Positions 9,430 to 17,961 of a stretch of 64,000 nt of DNA are shown in pieces. Each line of letters begins with the position of its first letter. Within the stretch, counting starts at the first letter, position 1. The position numbers and the translations under genes are program-made. The stretch comes from Bdellovibrio bacteriovorus (GTDB lineage: Bacteria > Bdellovibrionota > Bdellovibrionia > Bdellovibrionales > Bdellovibrionaceae), in assembly GCF_001592745.1 (NCBI RefSeq), contig NZ_LUKD01000001.1, positions 627,384 to 691,383 of the forward strand. The letters run 5' to 3'. The notes beneath the pieces are model-generated. The model did not search any database. It worked only from the letters and a program-made list of their open reading frames with translations, and was not told the DNA's origin.

Positions 9430-10340
9430 AAACGAACGGCATTGATAGACTCAATATAGTCCCAACCATTCACGTTGCTACGAGGAATCGAAACACCATT
9501 GATTTTAACCGTGATAGTTTCCACCAGAGGTTTTTTTGAAAGTTTAAAGTCCGTCAAAATCTGATAGATGCGAGATCTAATATTCGTGACCGCTGTAGTC
9601 AGACTCGAACTGCAAATGGACTCTGTCACGCCACCGGACGCTTTCGCAATATCAATAAAAGTCAAACCAGACTCAGAGTAATCATTGAATGTGGAGCAAT
9701 TAATACTAGTAGGCAATACGCCGATGAAATTGAAAACCCAAGAACGACTGCCGTCCACCCAAGGTCTTTTCAAGGAATCTAAAACATTCGTGTAATACGC
9801 TACTGGATTTGATACCGGGCTCTTGTCGTTTTCGTTAGATAAAGCAATGACGACAAGCAAAGCGTCTTCCCTAAAGAAACCACGGCCTTCCCCCGCAAGA
9901 TAGGAGGGCGATAGGGCGATTTCCATGGATTGAAGACCGCGTTCATTGGAGCTCCCCGCCTCACCCACGATCATCCGACTTTTTAAACTGTTCACTAAAT
10001 CAGGCGTCGACTTCGTCACAAACTTTGGCGAACCGATGAATTTGCCGCCGTCGGGATTTGTACCGCCCACGCTGGTCGTGACGACCGCCATGTGATAATC
10101 CATTTTTAAGGAATTTAATTTCGTCACAAGATCAGGCAGTTGGCTCGACAAACTTTGCTGATGTTTTAACATCGAAGACGAGTTGTCGACGATCCAAAGA
10201 ATATCCACCTTATTATTGTAGGTGACATTTTGATCGAAGTTGTCGGAATCCGCGGGTAGATCGAACTTCACATCCTGTGCACACGCCATTAGCATCATCG
10301 CACTGACGCCCACTAACAATGCTGAAAATCCTTTTTTCAT
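9360..10340 (-). CDS. von Willebrand factor A domain lipoprotein
   Basis: 326 residues from the ATG at 10340, chosen because it begins a lipoprotein signal with the lipobox Leu-Met-Ala-Cys at residues ~16-19; the longer frame from 10427 would hide it. The mature protein has a vWA fold starting around residue 45 with the metal-site motif Asp-x-Ser-x-Ser (Val-Asp-Asn-Ser-Ser-Ser-Met), typical of divalent-metal-dependent protein binding. An envelope anchor or adhesion role is inferred. The gene ends inside the ABC exporter gene on the other strand, a 70-base tail-to-tail overlap that fixes the C-terminal sequence of both proteins. Confidence 0.8.
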   Translation of the reverse strand: MKKGFSALLVGVSAMMLMACAQDVKFDLPADSDNFDQNVTYNNKVDILWIVDNSSSMLKHQQSLSSQLPDLVTKLNSLKMDYHMAVVTTSVGGTNPDGGKFIGSPKFVTKSTPDLVNSLKSRMIVGEAGSSNERGLQSMEIALSPSYLAGEGRGFFREDALLVVIALSNENDKSPVSNPVAYYTNVLDSLKRPWVDGSRSWVFNFIGVLPTSINCSTFNDYSESGLTFIDIAKASGGVTESICSSSLTTAVTNIRSRIYQILTDFKLSKKPLVETITVKINGVSIPRSNVNGWDYIESINAVRFYGSAVPAADASIKVDFKPKEAN

Positions 10341-10389
10341 AGTTCCTCTAAAAGTTGCGGAAGAGGCCTGGGAACCTCCCCCGAAAAAA

Positions 10390-11175
10390 TTAAGCTGCTT
10401 TTGTAGTAAAGTTCTTAATGCTTTCACGGACCGACTGACTGAGGGTCGTGAACTTCACACCGTACTTCACAGATTCAGAATCCGGAGCCGCATCTTTCAC
10501 AAACTGCTTGCTGACGATCTGGCAGACAGCATTGAAAGGAGGAACCCCATCACCCGGTTGGAAATGCAAGAAGAGAGACTGACCCGGTTGCAAATTCGGA
10601 GTGTCGATAAGAACACCAGCTCCGCCTGCGCTGATTTCAAGCGCCTGACCACGGAAAACGGTTTTGTTATTATGAACGATCAAAGAAGCGCCGTAAGAAG
10701 CTCGCGCATGACGGCGACGGAAAAAGATCTCTGCCACATCGGCATCTTTGGATTCTTTCATTCCGCGGATACTTTGTGACGAAAACTCTTCCACTTCAGC
10801 GACACGTTTCCATGCCGGAAGTTTTGCGTGCCAAATGTAGTCGTATTCAAAAAGAGTTTTTTCTTGCAGCATTTGCACAAGCTCCAGTCTGCAGAAAGGG
10901 CCGTAGTTATTGCCTTCCTTCAGAATGAACCACTCTTTGTCTTTGAGGTTCTTAGGTGCCGGAGCCGGAGAAGCGCCAGGACGAACCGCAGGCTTTTGGG
11001 CTAGCTTGGTTGCAAACTCGGGGTGCTCTAACAACATCATCCATTCGCCGACGTTGTCGTCGTAAACGTAATCTGTCCATTGATGTTCCTGGGCCTCGAT
11101 CTTTTTAAGAACCGTCTCATGCGTATACGGTCCAATATGGGTCCCATTGTTAGATAAATAGTACTGTTTTGCCAT
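10390..11175 (-). CDS. GYF-GYF-PilZ domain protein
   Basis: 261 residues. Two GYF_2-type modules lie at residues ~4-50 and ~75-125, each with an aromatic-x-x...Gly-Pro-Tyr/Phe core and a Trp at the end. A PilZ domain follows from residue ~150, with the Arg-Arg-Arg-His-Ala-Arg stretch and Asp/Asn-x-Ser-x-x-Gly equivalent (Glu-Ile-Ser-Ala-Gly-Gly-Ala-Gly). These are the c-di-GMP contact motifs of PilZ proteins, although the second motif has Glu where Asp/Asn is usual. No signal or membrane segment, so cytoplasmic. GYF modules bind proline-rich peptides; the protein probably links c-di-GMP level to a partner protein. The ribosome site AAGGAG sits just upstream. It lies 49 bases upstream of the vWA gene and could share its transcript. 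Confidence 0.82.
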   Translation of the reverse strand: MAKQYYLSNNGTHIGPYTHETVLKKIEAQEHQWTDYVYDDNVGEWMMLLEHPEFATKLAQKPAVRPGASPAPAPKNLKDKEWFILKEGNNYGPFCRLELVQMLQEKTLFEYDYIWHAKLPAWKRVAEVEEFSSQSIRGMKESKDADVAEIFFRRRHARASYGASLIVHNNKTVFRGQALEISAGGAGVLIDTPNLQPGQSLFLHFQPGDGVPPFNAVCQIVSKQFVKDAAPDSESVKYGVKFTTLSQSVRESIKNFTTKAA

Positions 11176-11266
11176 CTCAGAATACTCCTTAGAAAGTCTA
11201 TCGGCACAAACAAGACCTGACTTAACTGTAGGAAATTAGACAGTTTCTCAAAGAAAATTCGTTATG

Positions 11267-11289
11267 TTTCGTCGAACTTTTTGACGAAA
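11267..11289. promoter_or_regulatory. Dyad in the gap between the PilZ and CheX-fusion genes
   Basis: A perfect 7-bp inverted repeat, TTTCGTC/GACGAAA, with a 9-base spacer, lies in the 219-base divergent gap. It could be an operator for either gene or a small hairpin in an upstream leader. No protein can be named from the sequence. Confidence 0.25.
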
Positions 11290-11296
11290 ATAAGGT

Positions 11297-11324
11297 TAAA
11301 GCCTTCCTCATGAAAGCCCGATCA
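11297..11324 (+). promoter_or_regulatory. Possible sigma-28 (FliA-type) promoter for the receiver-CheX gene
   Basis: TAAAGCCT at 11297-11304 and CCCGATCA at 11317-11324 resemble the flagellar sigma consensus TAAAGTTT / GCCGATAA (about six of eight matches in each half). The spacing is 12 bases where 11 is the norm. It lies about 70 bases upstream of the ATG of a chemotaxis-type gene, where such a promoter would make sense. This is only a visual match. Confidence 0.3.
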
Positions 11325-11394
11325 GATTACTGGTGGTTAAGGTTAGTAATGCCCAAACTGATTGAAGCTTATGGTTTTTGTACAGAAGAAAGAA

Positions 11395-12309
11395 ATGAAG
11401 ACTAGAAAGAATATCCTCATAGTGGACAACAAGTGTGATTTGGAGCACCAGCTCCGCGAACCACTATTTAAACAGCTAGAAAATTCAGCTGTTGCGCCCA
11501 TCCTTGTACGAGCCAAAGACGGAGCGGAAGCGGCTATCAAATCTGAAAATCAGAAATTCGACATGGTGATCATCGATACGGAAGTTCCCCGTCTGATGGA
11601 CGGCGGCTTCGTTTATGGCATTCATACTTATAAAAATACGCAAGATGCTGACGTGATCGTGATTTCACAACGTGAAGAAACGGATCTTCCCGAGTCTTTG
11701 CAAAATTCGAAATTCTTTAAAAAACCTGTTTCTCCTGGCGAGTTGATTGATGCGATGATTTCAATTTTAAATATTCAGCATCATGGGGCCTCGAAAGAAA
11801 CACCTCCGGTTGTCGCGGCTTCAAAGTATGCCGTGGATGTGCGCGTGATCAATGCTGTCATCAAAGCCACGACCAGTGTTCTTGGGCAGTTTGGCGTGAC
11901 GTCAGTCAACATGGGTAAGGCAGGACCAAAATCCCCGCATGAACCTTTGATGGGCGAAGTCTCTTCTGTGATTGATATCAAAAGCCAGTCGTTCCAAGGT
12001 TACTTGACGATCTCTTTTGACAAAGGAAGTTACCTTGAAGTTGTTTCGACCATGTTGATGGAAGAGCAAACAGAGCTTACGCAAGACAATCAAGATGCCG
12101 TGGGTGAGATCAATAATATCATCTTCGGTAATGCCAAGGCTGAAATCACCAACTACGGTGTGCAGATGACGGTTCCACGCGTGATTTTAGGCGCGGGGCA
12201 AACTGTGCACAGTGCTCCGGGAGCTGCGGGCATGATGATTCCGTTTTCAACGGGTAAAGGGCACTTTTATCTGACCGTTGTCGCGTCACCGATAGCTAAA
12301 GTCGCTTAA
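11395..12309 (+). CDS. Receiver-CheX fusion (response regulator with chemotaxis phosphatase-like domain)
   Basis: 304 residues from the ATG at 11395 (AGAAGAAAGAA upstream). Residues 5-125 form a receiver domain with phospho-acceptor Asp61 (Ile-Ile-Asp-Thr-Glu-Val-Pro) and the conserved Lys in Phe-Phe-Lys-Lys-Pro. From residue ~145 there is a CheX/CheC-like domain with the Glu-x-x-Asn active-site pattern (Glu238/Asn241 in Gly-Glu-Ile-Asn-Asn-Ile-Ile-Phe-Gly-Asn-Ala-Lys). By family knowledge CheX dephosphorylates CheY-P, so the fusion may act on itself or on other receivers, tuning chemotaxis or a related two-component pathway. No che genes are nearby; the neighbour is a PilZ protein on the opposite strand. 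A longer frame from 11362 exists but has a poorer ribosome site. Confidence 0.82.
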   Translation: MKTRKNILIVDNKCDLEHQLREPLFKQLENSAVAPILVRAKDGAEAAIKSENQKFDMVIIDTEVPRLMDGGFVYGIHTYKNTQDADVIVISQREETDLPESLQNSKFFKKPVSPGELIDAMISILNIQHHGASKETPPVVAASKYAVDVRVINAVIKATTSVLGQFGVTSVNMGKAGPKSPHEPLMGEVSSVIDIKSQSFQGYLTISFDKGSYLEVVSTMLMEEQTELTQDNQDAVGEINNIIFGNAKAEITNYGVQMTVPRVILGAGQTVHSAPGAAGMMIPFSTGKGHFYLTVVASPIAKVA

Positions 12310-12479
12310 TCCCTCATATTTTAAATGTCAGTATTTTGTTTTGGCGCAGTACGCATTGGATTATGTACTTGCTTCGCTGCCTAATTTCATATTTAAACTT
12401 CATACGTTCCGTATATGCTGTGAATAGGGCGCAGCGTTTCTACAAGACACCTAAAATGTCTGTCTATGGAGGGGTTTAT

Positions 12480-13340
12480 ATGACAGCAAGTTTACTGTCG
12501 GTTCTATTTGTTCTTCTTTCTGGCTCTGTTAATGCAGCCACCATTTCTCAACAAATTCCATACTACGGTGAAGATTTTTATAACGATCTTTCATCGGGTG
12601 CTCGAGACGAAGAATTGGTTGAGCGTTTGCACACCGTGCTTAGCAGCCAACACCGTGCGATCCCAGGTCACCTGGATGAAATCACGGATAACTGCAACGG
12701 CTCTAACGGTTGTTACCAACACATCTCACTGGGTTATGACCGTGCCCGCATCTTCCTTCTAGGCGTTTATTACCTAGTCGATGAAGGAAACGGCAACTAC
12801 GGTCTTCCTGATGTTTACTGCGGTAATATCAGACACAGCCACGAATTCCGTGGAACACCTCCTGGTCCTCGCGTCATCCCCGACAGCACGACTCTGAACA
12901 CAGAGCACACATGGCCTCAAAGCCGCTTCACCGGCAAATTCAACAAAGGCATGCAAAAATCAGATCTTCACCATTTGTATCCCGCCGACTCTGAAATGAA
13001 CTCTGTTCGCGGCAACAATGAATTCGGTGAAGTTTCCAGAGATTCAAAAATTCTTAAATGTAAAGAATCACGCACCGGCAAAGGCACTGGTGGAAGTGCA
13101 GAAATCTTTGAACCACCAACGGCGCACAAAGGAAATGTCGCTCGCGCTCTTTTCTATTTCTCAGTTCGTTACAGCATTCAAATCAGCTCTAACCAAGAAA
13201 AAGTTCTTCGCAAATGGCATCTTGAAGATCCAGTTGATGAAGAAGAAATGCACAGAAATAATGAGATCCAAAAAGCTCAAGGCAATCGCAACCCGTTCAT
13301 CGATTTCCCAGAGTTGGTTGATTACATTCAAAACTTCTAA
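12480..13340 (+). CDS. Secreted endonuclease I family nuclease
   Basis: 286 residues. The ATG at 12480 is preceded by GGAGG and starts a signal peptide (hydrophobic residues 2-16, Ala-x-Ala cut near 18). The mature enzyme carries the endonuclease I (EndA/Bsn) signature: Glu-His-Thr-Trp-Pro-Gln-Ser, then Lys-Ser-Asp-Leu-His-His-Leu-Tyr-Pro, then Asn-x-x-Arg-Gly-Asn. These supply the His/Asn beta-beta-alpha-metal catalytic centre. The family cuts DNA and RNA non-specifically outside the cytoplasm; breakdown of prey nucleic acid is the natural inference for a predator. The downstream hairpin at 13361 ends the transcript. Confidence 0.88.
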   Translation: MTASLLSVLFVLLSGSVNAATISQQIPYYGEDFYNDLSSGARDEELVERLHTVLSSQHRAIPGHLDEITDNCNGSNGCYQHISLGYDRARIFLLGVYYLVDEGNGNYGLPDVYCGNIRHSHEFRGTPPGPRVIPDSTTLNTEHTWPQSRFTGKFNKGMQKSDLHHLYPADSEMNSVRGNNEFGEVSRDSKILKCKESRTGKGTGGSAEIFEPPTAHKGNVARALFYFSVRYSIQISSNQEKVLRKWHLEDPVDEEEMHRNNEIQKAQGNRNPFIDFPELVDYIQNF

Positions 13341-13360
13341 GATCTGAAGGTCTTAAATGA

Positions 13361-13389
13361 AAAAAGGCATCCTCCAGGATGCCTTTTTT
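13361..13389. terminator. Rho-independent terminator, bidirectional
   Basis: A perfect 7-bp stem (GGCATCC/GGATGCC, 13366-13372 with 13377-13383) and a 4-base loop are flanked by an A-run on the left and a T-run on the right. It sits between the convergent endonuclease and thioesterase genes and can serve both. Confidence 0.85.
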
Positions 13390-13409
13390 ATTTTCTGCTC
13401 TTGAAAAGC

Positions 13410-13814
13410 TTATTCCATTCCCAAAGCGGCCTTCCACTCTGGCGTAGGCTCAATCAAGCGACGCTCTTTCATATCAAACAACCCGAAAACGAATGTCGCT
13501 TCATTTGCGACCGATCCATCCTCTTTGACCATTTGCTGAAGCATGGTCGCAATCTTGCCTTTATAGCTTGTCACTTTAGACACGATCGTGATGCTTTCGC
13601 GCAGTCGAATTTCTTTTAAAAATTTGATATTCACTTCAAGGATGACCGGACCCATCTTCTTTTGATGAATTTCTTTAAAACCAAACCCACGCGGCGTGAT
13701 GATTTCCCAACGAGCCTCTTCGTAAATTTGCAAATACGTGGCGTTGTTGATGTGCCCGTATGAGTCCACATGATGTTCTTTGATTGTGATTTTAAAAGGA
13801 CTTAATTCTGACAT
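13410..13814 (-). CDS. Acyl-CoA thioesterase, hot-dog fold (YbgC/FadM type)
   Basis: 134 residues, the usual length of 4HBT-family enzymes. The ATG at 13814 follows AGAGGTGG. The N-terminal segment has the typical Val-Asp-x-x-Gly-His-Ile-Asn-Asn pattern in which the Asp (~residue 16) is catalytic, followed by a Tyr-x-x-x-x-Glu-Glu-Ala helix. It should hydrolyse acyl thioesters in the cytoplasm; chain length cannot be read from sequence. It begins 8 bases after the stop of phnE and is probably transcribed with that transporter, though a functional tie is unclear. Confidence 0.8.
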   Translation of the reverse strand: MSELSPFKITIKEHHVDSYGHINNATYLQIYEEARWEIITPRGFGFKEIHQKKMGPVILEVNIKFLKEIRLRESITIVSKVTSYKGKIATMLQQMVKEDGSVANEATFVFGLFDMKERRLIEPTPEWKAALGME

Positions 13815-13822
13815 AACCACCT

Positions 13823-14836
13823 CTATTTAAGAGCTTCACGAATATGTGCGGAGGCTAAATCCAGCGCCCACACTACCACGGCGATCACGGCGATAATGCA
13901 ACCGACTTCGCGCCACATCGCTTGGCCCTGATACTGAACCAACATTGTTCCAATGCCTCCCCCACCAACCAAACCGATGATGGTGGCCATGCGCACATTG
14001 ATGTCCCAGCGATAGACCGTAAATGAAATATACGGCAGAAGCACTTGAGGAACAATCGCATACCAAATTGTTTGCAGTTTATTGGCGCCGGTCGATTCAA
14101 TGGCTTCGATGGGACCTTCTTCGACCGCCTCTATCATTTCAGAATATTGTTTGGCGAGCGAAGCAATCGAGTGAATCATTAAAGCGAGCATGCCCGCGAA
14201 CGGCCCGATGCCAACCCACACAGAAAAAATGATGGCCCAAATCAGCGCTTCGATAGAGCGAGTGATATTTAAAAACGTGCGTAAAACTAAATACACCGTT
14301 TTTGCAAACGGTCCGCGCATGATATTTTTAGCGCAGAGAAAGCTCAGGACAAATGCCGCAGGTATCGCCAATGTTGTCGCTAAGAACGCCATAAAGATCG
14401 TTTCGATAATATTTAAAACAGCCCTTGGAAGAACTTCCCAATTTGGGTCCAACAGCCCCTTAAAAAGTCGAACGGCGCCAGCAAAGCCGTTTTCATCTAG
14501 AATTTCTATTAGCGAAAATTCCGTTTTATAAATAGAGACGATCAAAGCCGTCAGTAACGAAATGATGAGCTGCCACCCCCAGAAGCGGCGAAACCAAGCT
14601 TTGTCTTCTAAAGTGGGTGGCGAGGTCTTAAATAAGATGTCACCCAGAGTAACGACCTTCATTTTTTTTAATAAAATACTGAAGCCGCATCCGACGGCAA
14701 AAAATGCAAGCGCACTGCCCGCCACCACCGGAAGGTTCAACATCGCGTCCTCTGAAGAAACAAAAAAAGCGACAGTTAAGACGGAAAGAAAGAACCCAAA
14801 AATAATTCCATCAAATATAATTTTACGAAATGTCAT
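13823..14836 (-). CDS. phnE: Phosphonate/phosphate-type ABC transporter permease
   Basis: 337 residues from the ATG at 14836, which overlaps the end of phnC by 14 bases. The protein is very hydrophobic: two early membrane segments (residues ~8-50), then about five more. The permease EAA loop (Glu-Met-Ile-Glu-Ala-Val-Glu-Glu-Gly-Pro ... Gly-Ala) lies near residues 240-260, the contact for the ATPase. It resembles PhnE but is longer at the N-terminus than the usual ~260 residues, with one or two extra helices. It forms the inner-membrane channel for the solute delivered by the lipoprotein encoded at 15592-16485. Confidence 0.82.
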   Translation of the reverse strand: MTFRKIIFDGIIFGFFLSVLTVAFFVSSEDAMLNLPVVAGSALAFFAVGCGFSILLKKMKVVTLGDILFKTSPPTLEDKAWFRRFWGWQLIISLLTALIVSIYKTEFSLIEILDENGFAGAVRLFKGLLDPNWEVLPRAVLNIIETIFMAFLATTLAIPAAFVLSFLCAKNIMRGPFAKTVYLVLRTFLNITRSIEALIWAIIFSVWVGIGPFAGMLALMIHSIASLAKQYSEMIEAVEEGPIEAIESTGANKLQTIWYAIVPQVLLPYISFTVYRWDINVRMATIIGLVGGGGIGTMLVQYQGQAMWREVGCIIAVIAVVVWALDLASAHIREALK

Positions 14837-15590
14837 GGGCGTCTTCTCCGTAAATACGATGGAACCACTCTTCGGTGATCTCTTCTGGCTTTCCGGTGAA
14901 AACAATTTCTCCTTCTTTGAGCGCCACCACCCGTGTGGCGTATTTACGCACTAAAGAAAGAAAATGCAGATTCGCGATCACCGTAATACCAAGCTCTTGA
15001 TTAATCTTTTTAAGATAATCCATCACCGCATGCGAGGTTGCGGGATCTAAAGACGACACGGGCTCATCCGCCAAAATCAACTTCGGCTTTTGAGTCAGCG
15101 CTCGCGCAATGGCCACACGCTGTTTTTGTCCTCCTGAAAGATGATCCGCTCTTAGCAACGCTTTGTCGGCAATCCCGACAAGTTTTAGATTTTGCAGGGC
15201 CTCTTTCTTATCTTCGTCAGAAAATAAACCGAAGAAACTTTGCCACGTCGATTTTTCTGCCAGTCGTCCCATCAACACGTTCTTCAGAACACTTTGCCTA
15301 GGAATCAAGTTGAAGTGCTGAAAAATCATGCCGATGTTCTTACGCAGCCGACGTACGTTTTCACCCTTTTTTAATTGGCCGACATCTTCACCTTCGAAAA
15401 AGATGTGTCCTGACGTTGGTTCATGCAGACGATTCAGACAGCGAAGCAAGGTCGACTTTCCTGAACCACTTAAGCCGATGATGACTAAGAACTCCCCAGG
15501 TTGAACTTCTAAATTCACCTCTTTTAAAGCGCGCACCCCATTGGGATAAGTCTTTGAAAGATTTCGCACACTCAGTAAAGGAGTGGTCAT
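14823..15590 (-). CDS. phnC: Phosphonate/phosphate-type ABC transporter ATPase
   Basis: 255 residues, normal for PhnC. Walker A (Gly-Leu-Ser-Gly-Ser-Gly-Lys-Ser-Thr) lies near residue 40, the signature Leu-Ser-Gly-Gly-Gln near residue 150, and Walker B (Leu-Ala-Asp-Glu-Pro) with the catalytic Glu close behind. It energises the PhnE channel. Only one base separates it from phnD, and it overlaps phnE, so the three are translationally coupled. No C-P lyase (phnG-M) genes are in the window, so the substrate could be phosphonate, phosphite or phosphate. Confidence 0.85.
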   Translation of the reverse strand: MTTPLLSVRNLSKTYPNGVRALKEVNLEVQPGEFLVIIGLSGSGKSTLLRCLNRLHEPTSGHIFFEGEDVGQLKKGENVRRLRKNIGMIFQHFNLIPRQSVLKNVLMGRLAEKSTWQSFFGLFSDEDKKEALQNLKLVGIADKALLRADHLSGGQKQRVAIARALTQKPKLILADEPVSSLDPATSHAVMDYLKKINQELGITVIANLHFLSLVRKYATRVVALKEGEIVFTGKPEEITEEWFHRIYGEDAHDIS

Positions 15591-15591
15591 T

Positions 15592-16485
15592 TTATTTTCC
15601 TTCGGGCGGCGCCAAGGTTTTTAGCATTTCACGAACGCTGTCGTAATCGCTGTCGGTGGCTTTTTTAAAATTCGTCGCTCCCAACATCAGATCAATAGCT
15701 TTAAGTCCTTCGGGAGTTGCCGCAAATTGCAGAAGTGTGTCCACGATTTTTTCTTTCATCTCTTCTGGCATGTCTTTTCTGAAAACGATCGGATCATTGG
15801 GGATGGGTTCAGAAAGCTCAATAATTTTTACTTTCTGTTCGACATCAGGATATTGAGTTTTCACCAAACGACGAGCATCTTCAATCTGGCCATTCTGTGC
15901 CGGGCTATAGTAGGTGGCTCCGGCATCCACTTGGCCTTGATAAATCATCGTCACCACCGAGTCATGTTTCATCGCAAACACAGTGTCTTTAGGTTCGATC
16001 TTCAGATCCTTCAAAGTCTTCAGCGGCAAAAGATATCCGGAGGTGGAGGCGGGATCGACAAACGCCACTTTCTTTCCGGCCAAGTCTTTCAGTGTTTTGA
16101 TTTTGCTGTCCGCACGAGCGAGAAACTGAGATTGATACGTCGCAATTCCGTAACGAATCACCGTCAGTCGGGCTTCAACACCGTACTGCTTATGGGCAAG
16201 GTAATAGCCATAAGTGTTGATGGCGGCCACGTCGGCCCTTTTTGTGCCAAAAGCTTCAACGACGGCGACGAAAGATTGAGGGATGGTGATTTCGTACTTG
16301 TAGGGAGTGTTTTTCTCTAAATACTCTTCAAGCACTTTGGCATTATCAGCAAGCACCTTAGCATCGACAGCAGGCACAAGATGAAACTTGATAGGATTTT
16401 TTTCAGTGCCCAAGGCATCTTTTTTTAAGTTACATCCCGATACCAAAAACGAACTGATCAGGACCATTGTAAGAAGTCTTGTCAT
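15592..16485 (-). CDS. phnD: Phosphonate/phosphate-binding lipoprotein of the ABC transporter
   Basis: 297 residues. The ATG at 16485 has GGAGG eight bases upstream, and the N-terminus has a lipobox (Leu-Val-Ser-Gly-Cys, Cys at ~18). The mature part matches the PhnD periplasmic binding fold: an early Gly-Thr-x-x-Asn-Pro-Ile start, a Lys-x-Ala-Phe-Val-Asp-Pro-Ala-Ser-Thr-Ser-Gly phosph(on)ate loop near residues 140-155, and a Gln-Val-Asp-Ala-Gly-Ala hinge. It captures the substrate outside the inner membrane. First gene of the phnD-phnC-phnE-thioesterase run. Confidence 0.85.
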   Translation of the reverse strand: MTRLLTMVLISSFLVSGCNLKKDALGTEKNPIKFHLVPAVDAKVLADNAKVLEEYLEKNTPYKYEITIPQSFVAVVEAFGTKRADVAAINTYGYYLAHKQYGVEARLTVIRYGIATYQSQFLARADSKIKTLKDLAGKKVAFVDPASTSGYLLPLKTLKDLKIEPKDTVFAMKHDSVVTMIYQGQVDAGATYYSPAQNGQIEDARRLVKTQYPDVEQKVKIIELSEPIPNDPIVFRKDMPEEMKEKIVDTLLQFAATPEGLKAIDLMLGATNFKKATDSDYDSVREMLKTLAPPEGK

Positions 16486-16568
16486 GCTGTAAGCCTCCAA
16501 AGCTATTATAGAAAATCACTCTGACAGGGCAAGAAAAGTCTTTGATTTCACTGGACTTGTATGGCTAG

Positions 16569-17306
16569 ATGGCCCTTATGTTAGAGCAGGTTCTTGATAA
16601 TATTCGAGCGATCACTCAACAAGGCGAAAAAAGCCTGGTTGTATTTGATTTAGATTCCACCCTTTTTGATGTCAGTCCGCGGGTGGAAAGAATTCTTCTC
16701 GACTTCGCAGCCTCCCCCATCAATCAAAAGAAATTTCCTGAGCAAACGACTTTGCTTAAGAACATTAAAACCATGCGCTCAGATTGGGGTATCACCGCCG
16801 CTTTGGAACGCGCAGGTCTTGATGGTGCTCATCCCGAATTTCAAGAGGCCATTCGCGCTTATTGGCAGAAACATTTCTTTTCAAATCACTATCTTCAATT
16901 CGACTCTTTGTATGATGGCGCTTTGGAGTTTGTTCTTGAAGTTGAAAAAGCCGGAGCAGACATCGCCTACCTTACAGGACGAGATGTGGAACGCATGGGT
17001 ATTGGCTCTGCAGAAATTCTTCATCAATGGGGTTTCCCGATGAATGATCGTGCGAAGCTCGTTTTAAAACCTCATCGCAGCATGGATGATGCTCAATTCA
17101 AAACCGATTGGTTTATCGAAAACGATAAGAAGAATTTTAAAAAGATCTACTTCTTTGAAAATGAACCCGTGAATTTAGTGCATCTGGAACAATTCTGCCC
17201 GCATGTGGAAATGATTTTCTTTGAGAGCACTCATTCAGGTAAGGCACTGGCTCCGGCGAAACTTCCTCGCATTATTAATTATCTGCTAAACCAAAAGGCC
17301 AACTAG
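16569..17306 (+). CDS. HAD-superfamily hydrolase
   Basis: 245 residues from the ATG at 16569 (a second ATG three codons on is equally possible; neither has a strong ribosome site). The HAD motif I is Phe-Asp27-Leu-Asp29-Ser-Thr31, motif II is the Thr of Tyr-Leu-Thr-Gly-Arg-Asp, and an acidic motif IV is Ile-Glu-Asn-Asp near residue 185. The long stretch between motifs I and II is an alpha-helical cap. It is a cytoplasmic phosphatase-type enzyme with unknown substrate. It is first in a tight run with rsmI (one-base gap) and hrpB. Confidence 0.75.
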   Translation: MALMLEQVLDNIRAITQQGEKSLVVFDLDSTLFDVSPRVERILLDFAASPINQKKFPEQTTLLKNIKTMRSDWGITAALERAGLDGAHPEFQEAIRAYWQKHFFSNHYLQFDSLYDGALEFVLEVEKAGADIAYLTGRDVERMGIGSAEILHQWGFPMNDRAKLVLKPHRSMDDAQFKTDWFIENDKKNFKKIYFFENEPVNLVHLEQFCPHVEMIFFESTHSGKALAPAKLPRIINYLLNQKAN

Positions 17307-17307
17307 C

Positions 17308-17961
17308 GTGTTATATCTTGTTGCTACACCTATCGGAGAAACGAGCGAGATCACCCTACGCGCTTTAGAAATTCTAAAGTCCTGCGACATCGTCATCTGT
17401 GAAAGCACGAAAGAAGCTTCCAAGTTGTTGCGGGCCCACGGCATCACTGGCAAAAATTATGAAGTGCTCGATGAACACTCCACTGCGGAAGACAAGGCGG
17501 CCTTAGTTCCTCTTTGTGCGGAAAAGAATGTGGCCTTGGTCACGGACTGTGGCACTCCTGGATTCTGCGACCCGGGGGCGGATTTAGTTCGCCTTTGTCG
17601 TCAAAAAAATATTCCGGTAAAGTCGGCTTTAGGCGCCTCGGCACTGATGGGCCTTCTTTCATTGAGTGGCCAACGACTGGATGAATTTGTCTTTCGTGGA
17701 TTCTTGCCTGCAGAAACTGAAAGCCGCCAACGGGCGCTTAAAGAACTGACTAAAGAAAAGCGCGCCATCATCGTGATGGACACTCCTTATCGTTTGAAAA
17801 AAACTTTGAATGATATGAAAGAGCATTTTTCAAATCGTAAAGTACTTTTAACGCTCAATCTTTCTCAAGAAGATGAAACAGTTTTGGAAGGACCGATTGA
17901 TAAAGTGATGTCGTCGGTGCCTTTTGAAAAAGCAGAATTCATGCTTCTGATCTATCCTTAA
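17308..17961 (+). CDS. RsmI-like SAM-dependent methyltransferase (tetrapyrrole methylase fold)
   Basis: 217 residues, starting with GTG at 17308. It opens with the family N-terminus Leu-Tyr-Leu-Val-Ala-Thr-Pro-Ile-Gly and has the SAM-binding loop Thr-Asp-Cys-Gly-Thr-Pro-Gly-Phe-Cys-Asp-Pro-Gly near residues 80-92. RsmI 2'-O-methylates C1402 of 16S rRNA. This protein lacks the ~70-residue C-terminal part of E. coli RsmI, so it could be a short RsmI or a related methylase of the same fold. It overlaps hrpB by one base (TAATG), which suggests translational coupling. Confidence 0.75.
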   Translation: MLYLVATPIGETSEITLRALEILKSCDIVICESTKEASKLLRAHGITGKNYEVLDEHSTAEDKAALVPLCAEKNVALVTDCGTPGFCDPGADLVRLCRQKNIPVKSALGASALMGLLSLSGQRLDEFVFRGFLPAETESRQRALKELTKEKRAIIVMDTPYRLKKTLNDMKEHFSNRKVLLTLNLSQEDETVLEGPIDKVMSSVPFEKAEFMLLIYP

